Below are positions 33,454-41,165 of a stretch of DNA of 64,000 nt, in pieces. Where the stretch lies: contig CAZSDU010000008.1 of assembly GCA_964605775.1 (NCBI GenBank), positions 32,724 to 96,723 on the forward strand. Direction: 5' to 3'. Source of the stretch: CAZSDU01 sp964605775 (GTDB lineage: Bacteria > Bacteroidota > Bacteroidia > Bacteroidales > FEN-979). The notes under the pieces are model-generated. The model was not told where the DNA came from. It did not search any database and worked only from the letters and a program-made list of their open reading frames with translations. The stretch's first letter is position 1; every line of letters starts with the position of its first letter. The position numbers and the translations under genes are program-made.

Positions 33454-34806
33454 TTATATCGTTTCTTTCCTCATCATCTCCAGACCTTTTCTCACAATGG
33501 ACTGGATTTCAATTTTTGAAGGATCAATGAATTCAATCAGGGCAAAATCCTCACTGTCGATTTCATATATTCCCAGATTTTCCATCAGGTCAATGTCCTC
33601 AGCAAGGATCGCTTTGAGGAGTTGCATGGGATAAATGTCGAAAGGAAAAACTTTTTCATACTGCCCCGTGAGCACAAAAGCGCGTTCACCTCCATGTAAA
33701 TTGGTGTCAAGGGAATATTTCTTTTTAGTGTAAAATCGGGAAAGGAAATGATTGTAAAAACTGAACTTATTCACTCCCGGCATCGCCCAGCCTAAAAATT
33801 CATAATGATCTCCTTCAGGAATAACCGTAATCTGAGAATCATAAAACCCGGCATAAGCATCCTTATCTATCCGTGTACCGGTCAACACGTTACCACTGAT
33901 GACCCTGAGTTTTCCAGCATGCAGGTGTTCGTTTAAAATGTCCCCTACACAGGCTCCTGAAAGAGTTTTACAGTAAGCAGGATACTTAACCATGGATCCC
34001 GTTATGGCAAAAATTTTCGTTGCATCATATTTCCCTGAAAGGAATAATTTTCCGATCAGCAGAACTTCCTGGGGGCGAAGATACCAGATCACCTCTCCTT
34101 TGTTGATCGGATCCAGGCGGCTAACCTGGGTGCTGATATTGCCTGCGGGATGAACCCCGCTGAAGCGGTTGATTTGAACGCCTTTGGTCTCAAGAAAGAA
34201 GGTTGATTTAGTGGAATCGTCCTGAATATTCAAGTGTATTTTCCCGGATGTCAGTTTGCGTAATGCATCAATCCCGGTCTGGAAAATTTCCGCCTGCCCC
34301 TCCAGCATGTAATTGTAATCCGGTCCTAACGGACTGGTGTCGAAAGCTGAAATGAAAATGGCCTTGGGATGACTGTGGGAATTGGCGATGACACTGTAAG
34401 GTCTTTGCCTGATAACCGGCCAGATTCCGCTTTTCAGCATTTTTTCTATGATTTGATCACGGGTTAACGCATTGGGATCTGCTTTCCCGAAATCAAGATA
34501 ATCGATGTCCTTTCCGGTTTCAATGATGATTTCCTGGATAACCCGTTTGGGACCCCGCTTTATCTCTCTAACCCTTCCACTGACAGGAGCGGTAAAAATG
34601 ACCTGCTCTCTATACTTGTCAACATAGATCGGTGTCCCGGCCTGAACTGCCTCCCCTTCCCGGACAAGCATTTTTGGGAATACCCCGGTAAAATCAGTCG
34701 GCTTACAGGCAACAGTCCTTGGGGTTGCCGTGAAAATGCTCTTCGCCGCCTCCCCCTCAAGTTGGATATCAAAACCTTTTCTGATTTTAATACTTGCAGG
34801 CATCAT
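33454..34806 (-). CDS. nqrA: Na+-NQR subunit A
   Basis: NqrA is the peripheral cytoplasmic subunit of the quinone reductase. The 450 residues match the family through IRKGFDIQLEGEA, the barrel-sandwich segment FTAPVSGRVREIKRGPKR, and SGVHPAGNISTQVSRLDPI. Two tandem ATG codons (34806, 34803) can start it. The 71-base upstream gap holds a -7-like TAAAATTG (minus strand, 34842-34835, one mismatch) beside an ACGAAA/TTTCGT inverted repeat. It is the first gene of the nqr operon. Confidence 0.94.
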   Translation of the reverse strand: MMPASIKIRKGFDIQLEGEAAKSIFTATPRTVACKPTDFTGVFPKMLVREGEAVQAGTPIYVDKYREQVIFTAPVSGRVREIKRGPKRVIQEIIIETGKDIDYLDFGKADPNALTRDQIIEKMLKSGIWPVIRQRPYSVIANSHSHPKAIFISAFDTSPLGPDYNYMLEGQAEIFQTGIDALRKLTSGKIHLNIQDDSTKSTFFLETKGVQINRFSGVHPAGNISTQVSRLDPINKGEVIWYLRPQEVLLIGKLFLSGKYDATKIFAITGSMVKYPAYCKTLSGACVGDILNEHLHAGKLRVISGNVLTGTRIDKDAYAGFYDSQITVIPEGDHYEFLGWAMPGVNKFSFYNHFLSRFYTKKKYSLDTNLHGGERAFVLTGQYEKVFPFDIYPMQLLKAILAEDIDLMENLGIYEIDSEDFALIEFIDPSKIEIQSIVRKGLEMMRKETI

Positions 34807-34877
34807 ACTTATATATCTATATAAAATAAAACTGCAATTTTACGAAAATTCATTCATTATTTCGTTCAAAAAACTTA

Positions 34878-35657
34878 CTATTCCCCTTTAAATTCCGGTT
34901 TTCGCTTTTCATAAAAAGCATTAAGCCCCTCCAGGTAATCCTTGCTGGTACCGGCAAGTTTCCTGAGCATGTCAATATGCTCAAAGGTTTGGGGCGATAG
35001 GGGCATGGCATTTCCAAGAATATTCAGTTGTTCCTTGATCACACGGATACTCAGCGGAGAATTGGCAATGATTTTTTCTGCAATTTTCAGGGTGATTGCT
35101 TCCAGCTCTTCGGCCGCGACAATATGATTCATAATACCCAGTGCATGGGCTTTTTCGGCCGAAATTGGTTCAGCGGTGAAAAACATCTCTTTGGCAATAT
35201 GGGCCCCGATGATGTCGAGGAACTGGAGTATCCCGGAGGTATTGTAAGGGACTCCAATTTTAGCCGGGGTAATGGCCAGGGAAGTGTTCTTCGTACCGAT
35301 CAGGATATCACACACGAAGGCAATGTTGCAGGCGCCTCCCCAGATGCTTCCTTCCGCCATGGCAATGACCGGTGCAGGAAATTCCATGATGTTTCGGATC
35401 ACTTTCTGTAGGGGGTTATCATACGCCAATGGATCGCTGCCATCCCGGGGTAATTCCTCGATGTCAAATCCGGCTGACCATACTTTTGCTCCTTTATTGG
35501 CGCGGATGATCACCACACGCGCTTTCCTGAGCAGCATCTCGTCCAGGGCGTCCATCAGATTGCATAACATTTCCAAACTCAGGGCATTTCGCTTGACATC
35601 ATTGTTCATGGTGATCCAGCCAATACGATCCCTGTATTCAGTATTTACAAGACTCAT
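34878..35657 (-). CDS. scpB: Methylmalonyl-CoA decarboxylase-like crotonase
   Basis: The 259-residue enoyl-CoA hydratase superfamily protein closely resembles E. coli ScpB (YgfG), which decarboxylates methylmalonyl-CoA to propionyl-CoA without biotin. Shared landmarks are SAGFDIEELPRDGSDPLAYD, VIAMAEGSIWGGACN, ITPAKIGVPYN (with the active-site Tyr) and the C-terminal GLNAFYEKRKPEFKGE. As I recall the E. coli sequence, the residue after SAG is the catalytic-site His; here it is Phe, so activity may differ. I chose the ATG at 35657 because a promoter lies between it and the longer frame start at 35687. It lies 71 bases before nqrA on the same strand. Confidence 0.75.
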   Translation of the reverse strand: MSLVNTEYRDRIGWITMNNDVKRNALSLEMLCNLMDALDEMLLRKARVVIIRANKGAKVWSAGFDIEELPRDGSDPLAYDNPLQKVIRNIMEFPAPVIAMAEGSIWGGACNIAFVCDILIGTKNTSLAITPAKIGVPYNTSGILQFLDIIGAHIAKEMFFTAEPISAEKAHALGIMNHIVAAEELEAITLKIAEKIIANSPLSIRVIKEQLNILGNAMPLSPQTFEHIDMLRKLAGTSKDYLEGLNAFYEKRKPEFKGE

Positions 35658-35684
35658 GGTGTGGAAAAAGATTAAATTTTCCCT

Positions 35685-35715
35685 CAAAGGTATATAAGTT
35701 CGGTGGAAAAATCAA
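35685..35715 (-). promoter_or_regulatory. Bacteroidota promoter (-33 and -7) for the scpB-like gene
   Basis: On the minus strand TACCTTTG (35692-35685) matches TAnnTTTG exactly, and a TTG (35715-35713) lies 20 bases upstream, within the usual spacing. It is 27 bases before the ATG at 35657 and overlaps the end of the upstream STN gene. This is the best-formed standard promoter seen in the window. Confidence 0.55.
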
Positions 35716-37344
35716 TTACGGATTATGATCATTCATCCATTCGATTTTTCCGACGATCCCATGAAGTGCTTCGTTGAGTTGTATTTCAGGAGTGATGATG
35801 TTGAAATTACCCCAGAAAGCATGATCGCTATCGTAGGGTTGGTCGGAAAATATCACATTGGGTTTCAGGGTTTCCTGCTTAGGAAATTTCTCCACTTTGG
35901 AAGTATCAATGTTACAGGTGGCCAGCTCAAGGAAGGTATGAAAATGATTGGTTGAAAGATGATGCTTCTTCCTTGTAGTCAGTTGCATATCGCATCTCAC
36001 GTGATGAAGGTAATATTTGCCATGGAAGGGTATATAGCTGACAGTATAGCTGATCTTCTGAAGTTTAACGATCAGTTTACGGCTTTTCTTCAGGATGAGG
36101 AACTCCTCTGCCAGGTCCAGATAGGCGGGGTTGATTTCAAAATCAGCGCCAAGAATGGGAAAGTTGTCTTTCCCGATATAAAGCGTTCCCGAATATAATG
36201 CCTTTTGAATCCCGGGATTTTGCGCAAAGGAAATCGCATAAGCATCCTGATTATGGTAAGATACCAGGTTGGAATACCTATGGGAATATTCGACGGGGGG
36301 TGACTGATCTAGAAATCCCGGAATGAATTTAACCATATCCAGTTGGAGGGCAGATTGAACACCAGCTTTCAGTTTCAGAATGACTGTATCCCCAGAACTC
36401 GAATCCTGAATTTTTCTCGATTTCAGCAGTTTCACTTGATCGGATTGCCCGCTTTCAAAAGGGGATTTAAAGACTTTGAATACCGCTTCCGAATAACTCA
36501 TGTACTTGTCGTTTTTCTGGACACCCTCCCGGTAAAAAGTGGTCAGATAGACAGGATTGCCTGGGGAGTTCTTCCTCCGGTGTTCCATTGCCTGCTCAAT
36601 GATCAGATTCGGATCCATATAACGGATGATCACTTCCTGTATGGAATACACCCTTCGGTGAAGGTAGATATCAACAGGCCTATCAATGATCAGTTGAACC
36701 GGGATCTGCTGACTTATATATCCCAAGTGGGATACAAGCAGGAAAGTTTCCCGGAGTGAATCCGGGATTTTAAGTAAAAAAAAACCGTCGATGTTGGTGA
36801 CGGTCCCGATATTCTTCTCAGCAACCCCGATGGTGGCAAAGGGGATTGCCGCTTTGTTTTCTTTATCGTAAATATACCCCCTGATTTCAATATTTTCCAC
36901 AATATCCAATCCCGGCATAGACGGTTGGATCTTATTTACAGGCAGTTCATTCCGATTCGTTCTGTAAATCAGAATATGTTTTCCGAGAACCCTGTACGCA
37001 AGACCAGGATTAGAAAGTAATTCATCGAGTACCGTATGGAGGGGCTGATGCTCAGCGTGCAATTTAACCCGTTTATTGTTTTCCAAGGTTTCGCTGTCAT
37101 AGATAAAAAGGCAATCGGCATTTTGCGATATCTGGTTCAGGGCCTCGTAGAGTGTTGTTTTTTGCTTTGGGATACTGATGTTTTTTTCGAGCAGAGAACC
37201 CTGGCCTAAGGCTGAATTAAATGAAAACAAGATCAGCCCTGTGAGGATAATAAAAACCTCAAAGCAGGAATTCCAAAGGCTGCATTGACAACCTTTAACG
37301 CTGTTTTGTACCTTTCTTAGGTTCAAAAAAAACCACTTTTCCAT
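35716..37344 (-). CDS. STN and CarboxypepD_reg domain protein with conserved C-terminal domain
   Basis: The 542-residue envelope protein has an N-terminal signal (hydrophobic core about 29-45, ending SALGQ). A secretin/TonB short (STN) domain follows (about 55-128, with TTLYEALNQISQNADCLFIY and LAYRVLGKHILIYRT), then a CarboxypepD_reg domain (about 152-232, with IPFATIGVAEKNIGTVTN). The C-terminal domain of about 300 residues is paralogous to that of the 38845-40095 protein; both share FYRE, SEAV, LYSGxLYI and GKYYL positions. STN domains normally contact FecR anti-sigma factors, and fecR lies directly upstream with a 50-base overlap. No TonB-dependent barrel is attached or nearby, which is unusual. 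Confidence 0.7.
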   Translation of the reverse strand: MEKWFFLNLRKVQNSVKGCQCSLWNSCFEVFIILTGLILFSFNSALGQGSLLEKNISIPKQKTTLYEALNQISQNADCLFIYDSETLENNKRVKLHAEHQPLHTVLDELLSNPGLAYRVLGKHILIYRTNRNELPVNKIQPSMPGLDIVENIEIRGYIYDKENKAAIPFATIGVAEKNIGTVTNIDGFFLLKIPDSLRETFLLVSHLGYISQQIPVQLIIDRPVDIYLHRRVYSIQEVIIRYMDPNLIIEQAMEHRRKNSPGNPVYLTTFYREGVQKNDKYMSYSEAVFKVFKSPFESGQSDQVKLLKSRKIQDSSSGDTVILKLKAGVQSALQLDMVKFIPGFLDQSPPVEYSHRYSNLVSYHNQDAYAISFAQNPGIQKALYSGTLYIGKDNFPILGADFEINPAYLDLAEEFLILKKSRKLIVKLQKISYTVSYIPFHGKYYLHHVRCDMQLTTRKKHHLSTNHFHTFLELATCNIDTSKVEKFPKQETLKPNVIFSDQPYDSDHAFWGNFNIITPEIQLNEALHGIVGKIEWMNDHNP

Positions 37345-38254
37345 CGATTTTCTGACTTGTCAGGTTCAGGGTCATGCAAATGAGCTCGGTTATTGTTTCG
37401 GGTGTTTCGTCACGGAAGGTAACGGTAAGTCTATGTTTTCCGGTCTCCCTGTCGGCCAGGACAAAGTTAGTGTTGAAATTCCTGTTCAGCACATGAATGA
37501 TCTGTTGGAGAGATTCATCTTTAAAATGCATGTGTTGTTTGTACCAGGAATTGGTTTCGTCTGCAATATATTCCGACTTTACCAGGCTATTTTTGATGGC
37601 TGAGATCATTTCACCGGCCATCACCATTTGACTATTTGACGGATCCGTCTTCAACGTGACTTTCACTTTTCCGCGGTCAACATAGAGTTCAAAAGCATGA
37701 CCATTTCGGGTTTTAACATTAAATGCCGTTCCTATGACCTGAATCAGAGCTGTTTCCGTTTCAATGACAAAAGGTTTTCCTGGATCGGGTGCAATATCGA
37801 AAAAGGCTTCTCCTTTCAATTCGACATTACGAGAACCGGATTTAAATTCCTCAGGAAAAGAAAACAGTGAATTTTCGGCGATATAGATGACTGAGCCATC
37901 GGTCAGGGTCTTGATCAGGGTATTGGTCGCATTGGCAGTATTCAACTGAACCAGTTCAGCCGAAGGTTTGCGGCTCATGGTTACCAAAACAACTGCCCCG
38001 ATACCCAGCAGGATCAATACTGCGGCAGCAATTTTTATCACTGGCTGGAACAACCAGCTTTTCCCGGAAATCGGCTGTGCCGGTATCAACTTCTCATCCT
38101 GAAGGCGGTTGTGCAGTTTTCTCCAGGCCTTGCGGGGATCAGGAGAGATAGAGATAGCCGCTTTAAATTCGCTGGCTTCCACTTCGCTAATTTCACCACT
38201 CAGGTATTTTGAGAGTGTTTCCGCTTCTTTGTTTTTATCTCTGAATGTTTTCAT
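37295..38254 (-). CDS. FecR-type anti-sigma factor
   Basis: The 319-residue protein has an N-terminal cytoplasmic region, one membrane helix (about 72-91), a periplasmic FecR domain (TDGSVIYIAENSLFSFPEEF, VIGTAFNVKTRNG) and a C-terminal DUF4974 domain (MHFKDESLQQIIHVLNRNFN). It should hold the ECF sigma factor inactive until signalled through its periplasmic part. Its start overlaps the sigma gene by four bases, so the pair is translationally coupled. The downstream STN protein is the likely signalling partner. Confidence 0.88.
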   Translation of the reverse strand: MKTFRDKNKEAETLSKYLSGEISEVEASEFKAAISISPDPRKAWRKLHNRLQDEKLIPAQPISGKSWLFQPVIKIAAAVLILLGIGAVVLVTMSRKPSAELVQLNTANATNTLIKTLTDGSVIYIAENSLFSFPEEFKSGSRNVELKGEAFFDIAPDPGKPFVIETETALIQVIGTAFNVKTRNGHAFELYVDRGKVKVTLKTDPSNSQMVMAGEMISAIKNSLVKSEYIADETNSWYKQHMHFKDESLQQIIHVLNRNFNTNFVLADRETGKHRLTVTFRDETPETITELICMTLNLTSQKIDGKVVFFEPKKGTKQR

Positions 38255-38811
38255 AATGATCCTTCTCTGGGATAATCCTTCAATGATATTCTGAACAACT
38301 GCAGCGCTTTCCCCATTTCCGCCTCCACCGTTTTCACCGAAACAGACAAGATCACGGCTATTTCGCGATATTTCTTCCCTTCGAAACGGTTCATCCGGAA
38401 AATCCGGGCGCAGCGTTCCGGCATTTCCTTTAATGTTGCATTAATTAACTTGCCCAGATCATTAAACTCCGCATCCGTATGGATTTCTGACGGCGCCTTG
38501 TCGCGGAATTCGTTGAAAACAAATATTGCATGATTTTTCCTGACGGCAAGGTGTTTGAGGTAATGTAAGGCATTGTTTCGGATCGACTGATACAGATAAG
38601 CGTTCAGTGATAATTTCAGGCTGAAGGATGTTCTGTTTTTCCAGAACTGATAAAAAAAATCCTGAACCAAATCTTCTGCCGTATCCATATCCTTCACTAT
38701 TTTATCCGCATAATGACACAAGGGTTTGTAATATTTTGTAAACAGTCGTTCAAATTCCCCAATATCTCCATCCTTGATTTTTCTTTGTATGTTAAAACCT
38801 GAAAGGGGCAT
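38251..38811 (-). CDS. ECF RNA polymerase sigma factor
   Basis: The 186-residue protein has the sigma-70 region 2 (FERLFTKYYKPLCHYADKIV, DLVQDFFYQFW) and region 4 (FRMNRFEGKKYREIAVILSV, VKTVEAEMGKALQLFRI) typical of the Bacteroidota ECF expansion. It is coupled to fecR. It starts only 33 bases after the 38845-40095 gene, so all four genes are probably read from one promoter upstream of 40095. Confidence 0.9.
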   Translation of the reverse strand: MPLSGFNIQRKIKDGDIGEFERLFTKYYKPLCHYADKIVKDMDTAEDLVQDFFYQFWKNRTSFSLKLSLNAYLYQSIRNNALHYLKHLAVRKNHAIFVFNEFRDKAPSEIHTDAEFNDLGKLINATLKEMPERCARIFRMNRFEGKKYREIAVILSVSVKTVEAEMGKALQLFRISLKDYPREGSL

Positions 38812-38844
38812 AAGGAATGATATTAAACTATTGATTGTTTCGGG

Positions 38845-40095
38845 CTACTTTTTCATGCCTTTAGAAAGTTTTTTTATGGCATTTTCGATAGAATTTTCCG
38901 GTTCAATGATATTATATTCCCCCCAGAAATCAGCATCCGCGAAATCCTGTACTTTTTCCGTAAATACCATATTTGATTTAAATACCTCCTGATTGGCAAA
39001 GTTAAGTATATTATCCTCCCGCCTGTCGGTAATGGCTATTTCCGACATCACTGAATAATGATTTTTAAATAATCTTTTTTTCCAGTCGCAACGGAATTTC
39101 AGATCAACCCGTACATAATTAAGATAATATTTTCCATTTTGTTCTTTATAGGTTACCAGATAGCTGGTTGAGGTTGGCATAAAACGTAATCCCACTGGTT
39201 TTTTCTGGATGAAAAGGCGGGCAGCTTTGGCTTCATCCTTTAGGTCGAGGCTGAATTCCGCCCTGGTAATGGCCATATTGTCCTGAGCAATGTAGAGCTT
39301 ACCGGAATACAGCGGTTCTTCTTTTTCAAGGGCAGGCGAGAAAGAGATGACCCAGTTCATTTTATCATCAATATTTACCATGGATTCCAATTCAAATTGA
39401 TAATTATCCAAAACGTCCAGGGTAATGCTGAGATCGGAATGTTTCACAATATCGAGCAAGAGGGAAACATTCGGTCCGCCTTGCAGCTTTACCATCAGGG
39501 TATCTGCTTTTTTCACACTGGAAGCCATGCGTCCCTTATAGATTTTTACCTTGTCATCCTCCCTGGTGGTATAAGGAGCTTTATAAATATCCACAACCGC
39601 TTCGGAAATTGAAAGATAATCACGGCGCTGACGGATGTATTCACGGTAGAAACCCTTCATCATGTTGGGCGCCCCACAATAATTCCTGCTGATATTTCCC
39701 ATCGCCATTTCAACGATGGTACGGGGATCTTTTGGAACAATGGATATTTCTTTCAATTGAATGGGTTTCAGGTCAAGAAAGAAAGTTTTATCCTTTCCTA
39801 CTGCATCGCTGATTTTGAATTTTGTGGTCGCATAACTGACGTGAGATACTTCAAAGTATTCGGCATTAAGCGATGTATTCACCTTGAGGATGAATTCCCC
39901 GTCGGCATTTGACACGGTTCCTATACCTGTGTTGGGGACTGAAATGGTTGCATAAATAATTTTCTCACCGGTTTTGGCATTCTTCAGCTGTCCGTTGATC
40001 GTTATCATTGTGTTTTGAGGAAAACCGGCAATATAACTGGCAAAAAGGACAAAAAACAGGCCAGTGCGGATTACATTTTTTTGGAATTTTTTCAT
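38845..40095 (-). CDS. CarboxypepD_reg protein, paralogue of the STN protein
   Basis: The 416-residue protein has a signal peptide (to about residue 27), a CarboxypepD_reg domain (about 32-115, with GEKIIYATISVPNTGIGTVS) and a C-terminal domain of about 290 residues. That domain is collinear with the C-terminal part of the 35716-37344 protein: GFYREYIRQRRDYLSISEAV, LYSGKLYIAQDN, LRFMPTSTSYLVTY and GKYYLNYVRVDL all have counterparts there. It lacks the STN domain. It is the first gene of the sigma/anti-sigma operon. The function of the shared domain is unknown. Confidence 0.65.
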   Translation of the reverse strand: MKKFQKNVIRTGLFFVLFASYIAGFPQNTMITINGQLKNAKTGEKIIYATISVPNTGIGTVSNADGEFILKVNTSLNAEYFEVSHVSYATTKFKISDAVGKDKTFFLDLKPIQLKEISIVPKDPRTIVEMAMGNISRNYCGAPNMMKGFYREYIRQRRDYLSISEAVVDIYKAPYTTREDDKVKIYKGRMASSVKKADTLMVKLQGGPNVSLLLDIVKHSDLSITLDVLDNYQFELESMVNIDDKMNWVISFSPALEKEEPLYSGKLYIAQDNMAITRAEFSLDLKDEAKAARLFIQKKPVGLRFMPTSTSYLVTYKEQNGKYYLNYVRVDLKFRCDWKKRLFKNHYSVMSEIAITDRREDNILNFANQEVFKSNMVFTEKVQDFADADFWGEYNIIEPENSIENAIKKLSKGMKK

Positions 40096-40157
40096 GGCTG
40101 ATGGTTTTACAGGTTTAAATTTTATGGTTTTATACCCATAAGATACGTCAGGATGGA

Positions 40158-40257
40158 TTTACCCTATGAAAAAAGTGGTTTTAATTAAAATATCCCTGCT
40201 CTTCTGTTAAGGGTTCTTGAAAAATTATCTCTGATGAAAACAACTAAATAGGGTAAA
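40158..40257. promoter_or_regulatory. Divergent 10-base motif pair ATAGGGTAAA
   Basis: TTTACCCTAT (40158-40167) and ATAGGGTAAA (40248-40257) are exact inverted copies, 80 bases apart. Each reads ATAGGGTAAA towards its gene, about 60 bases before the ATG (62 bases to 40095 and 58 bases to 40316). The rest of the 40096-40315 gap shows no gene. The copies could be sites for a regulator or alternative sigma factor shared by both directions. Confidence 0.45.
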
Positions 40258-40315
40258 ATTCTTACCTTGGACGCTGGAATCATTACCCACTTCACTCACA
40301 GAGAAGTAGTCAAAA

Positions 40316-41080
40316 ATGGAAGCTAATTTTCATCCAAACGGTTTATCAAAAATAGTCGCCATTATTCTGGTGACCATACTGTTTTTACAAGCTGCCCGTT
40401 CACAGGAAAAAGCCAAAACAGATTCTTTCGATATATCTGGCCGCACGTTGCGGTTTCCCGACTACCCCAAAAAATGGAAATTCAGGATTGGAGCCGGGAT
40501 CCTCATGGTCAAACCCCCGTTGGATATCACTGAAACAAGCTTGCAAGTACCCCTGGTCAATGTGCATATGATCTTAGGATTACCCTGGCATTTTTCTTTA
40601 GTAGGCGATATTACAACCATCGTTGTATCCAATCAGCTTTCGTTTGGACTCAGGGTCGGATCCGGGTTCGGCAATTTTGCCTTCAATGCAGGCTGGGATT
40701 TTGCCTGGGTTTACGGACAATTCAGACCTGCAGGCTTCGACAATGTCACCAAAGCCTGGCTTTATTACCCCAATGTTTCATTGGGATATAAATTGAAAAA
40801 AATGGCTTTTACTTTCAAAATCGAAGCTGTTTATATCGCCATGATCCAGCAATTGATCGGAAAGACAGCAGCCACTGGTTTGGTGCTAACCAGTTACGAA
40901 AATTACCTGAACGGGTTTACATACGCATTCTATGTTGAACAAAGATTATGGAAAAACAACATTCTGATCTTGGGGTTAAAAGACAACAATGTCAAATATT
41001 TCTGGCCTAGCTGGATGTTATTCAGCACATTCGACAGATTCTATCATATCCCGGAACTCTCTTTGATGTTCATCTTATAA
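40316..41080 (+). CDS. Outer-membrane barrel-like protein, unknown function
   Basis: The 254-residue product has a signal peptide (hydrophobic core about 11-25, ending AARSQ). The mature part has repeated amphipathic strands (FRIGAGILMVKPPLDI, VNVHMILGLPWHFSLVGDI, LSFGLRVGSGFGNFAFNAGW), as in small outer-membrane barrels. No catalytic motif is seen. It is divergent from the sigma/FecR operon and shares its promoter-region motif, which suggests it may be in that regulon. Confidence 0.6.
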   Translation: MEANFHPNGLSKIVAIILVTILFLQAARSQEKAKTDSFDISGRTLRFPDYPKKWKFRIGAGILMVKPPLDITETSLQVPLVNVHMILGLPWHFSLVGDITTIVVSNQLSFGLRVGSGFGNFAFNAGWDFAWVYGQFRPAGFDNVTKAWLYYPNVSLGYKLKKMAFTFKIEAVYIAMIQQLIGKTAATGLVLTSYENYLNGFTYAFYVEQRLWKNNILILGLKDNNVKYFWPSWMLFSTFDRFYHIPELSLMFIL

Positions 41081-41127
41081 ACGCCGACTGTTGAATATGT
41101 TCAGCCTGATGTGGTTTCCCTGGGGAG

Positions 41128-41153
41128 ATTTGTGTATGTAATTTGTGTATGTA
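41128..41153. repeat. 13-base tandem duplication
   Basis: ATTTGTGTATGTA occurs twice in direct succession (41128-41140 and 41141-41153). It lies in the 85-base convergent gap between the barrel-like gene and the histidine kinase gene and looks like a simple slippage product. Confidence 0.6.
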
Positions 41154-41165
41154 ATGAGTTCAATG

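Noticed and set aside
34842..34865. ACGAAA/TTTCGT inverted repeat as a terminator for the scpB-like gene
   Set aside because: The stem is only six bases with a 12-base loop and no T-run follows on the right strand; at most it is a weak operator for nqrA.
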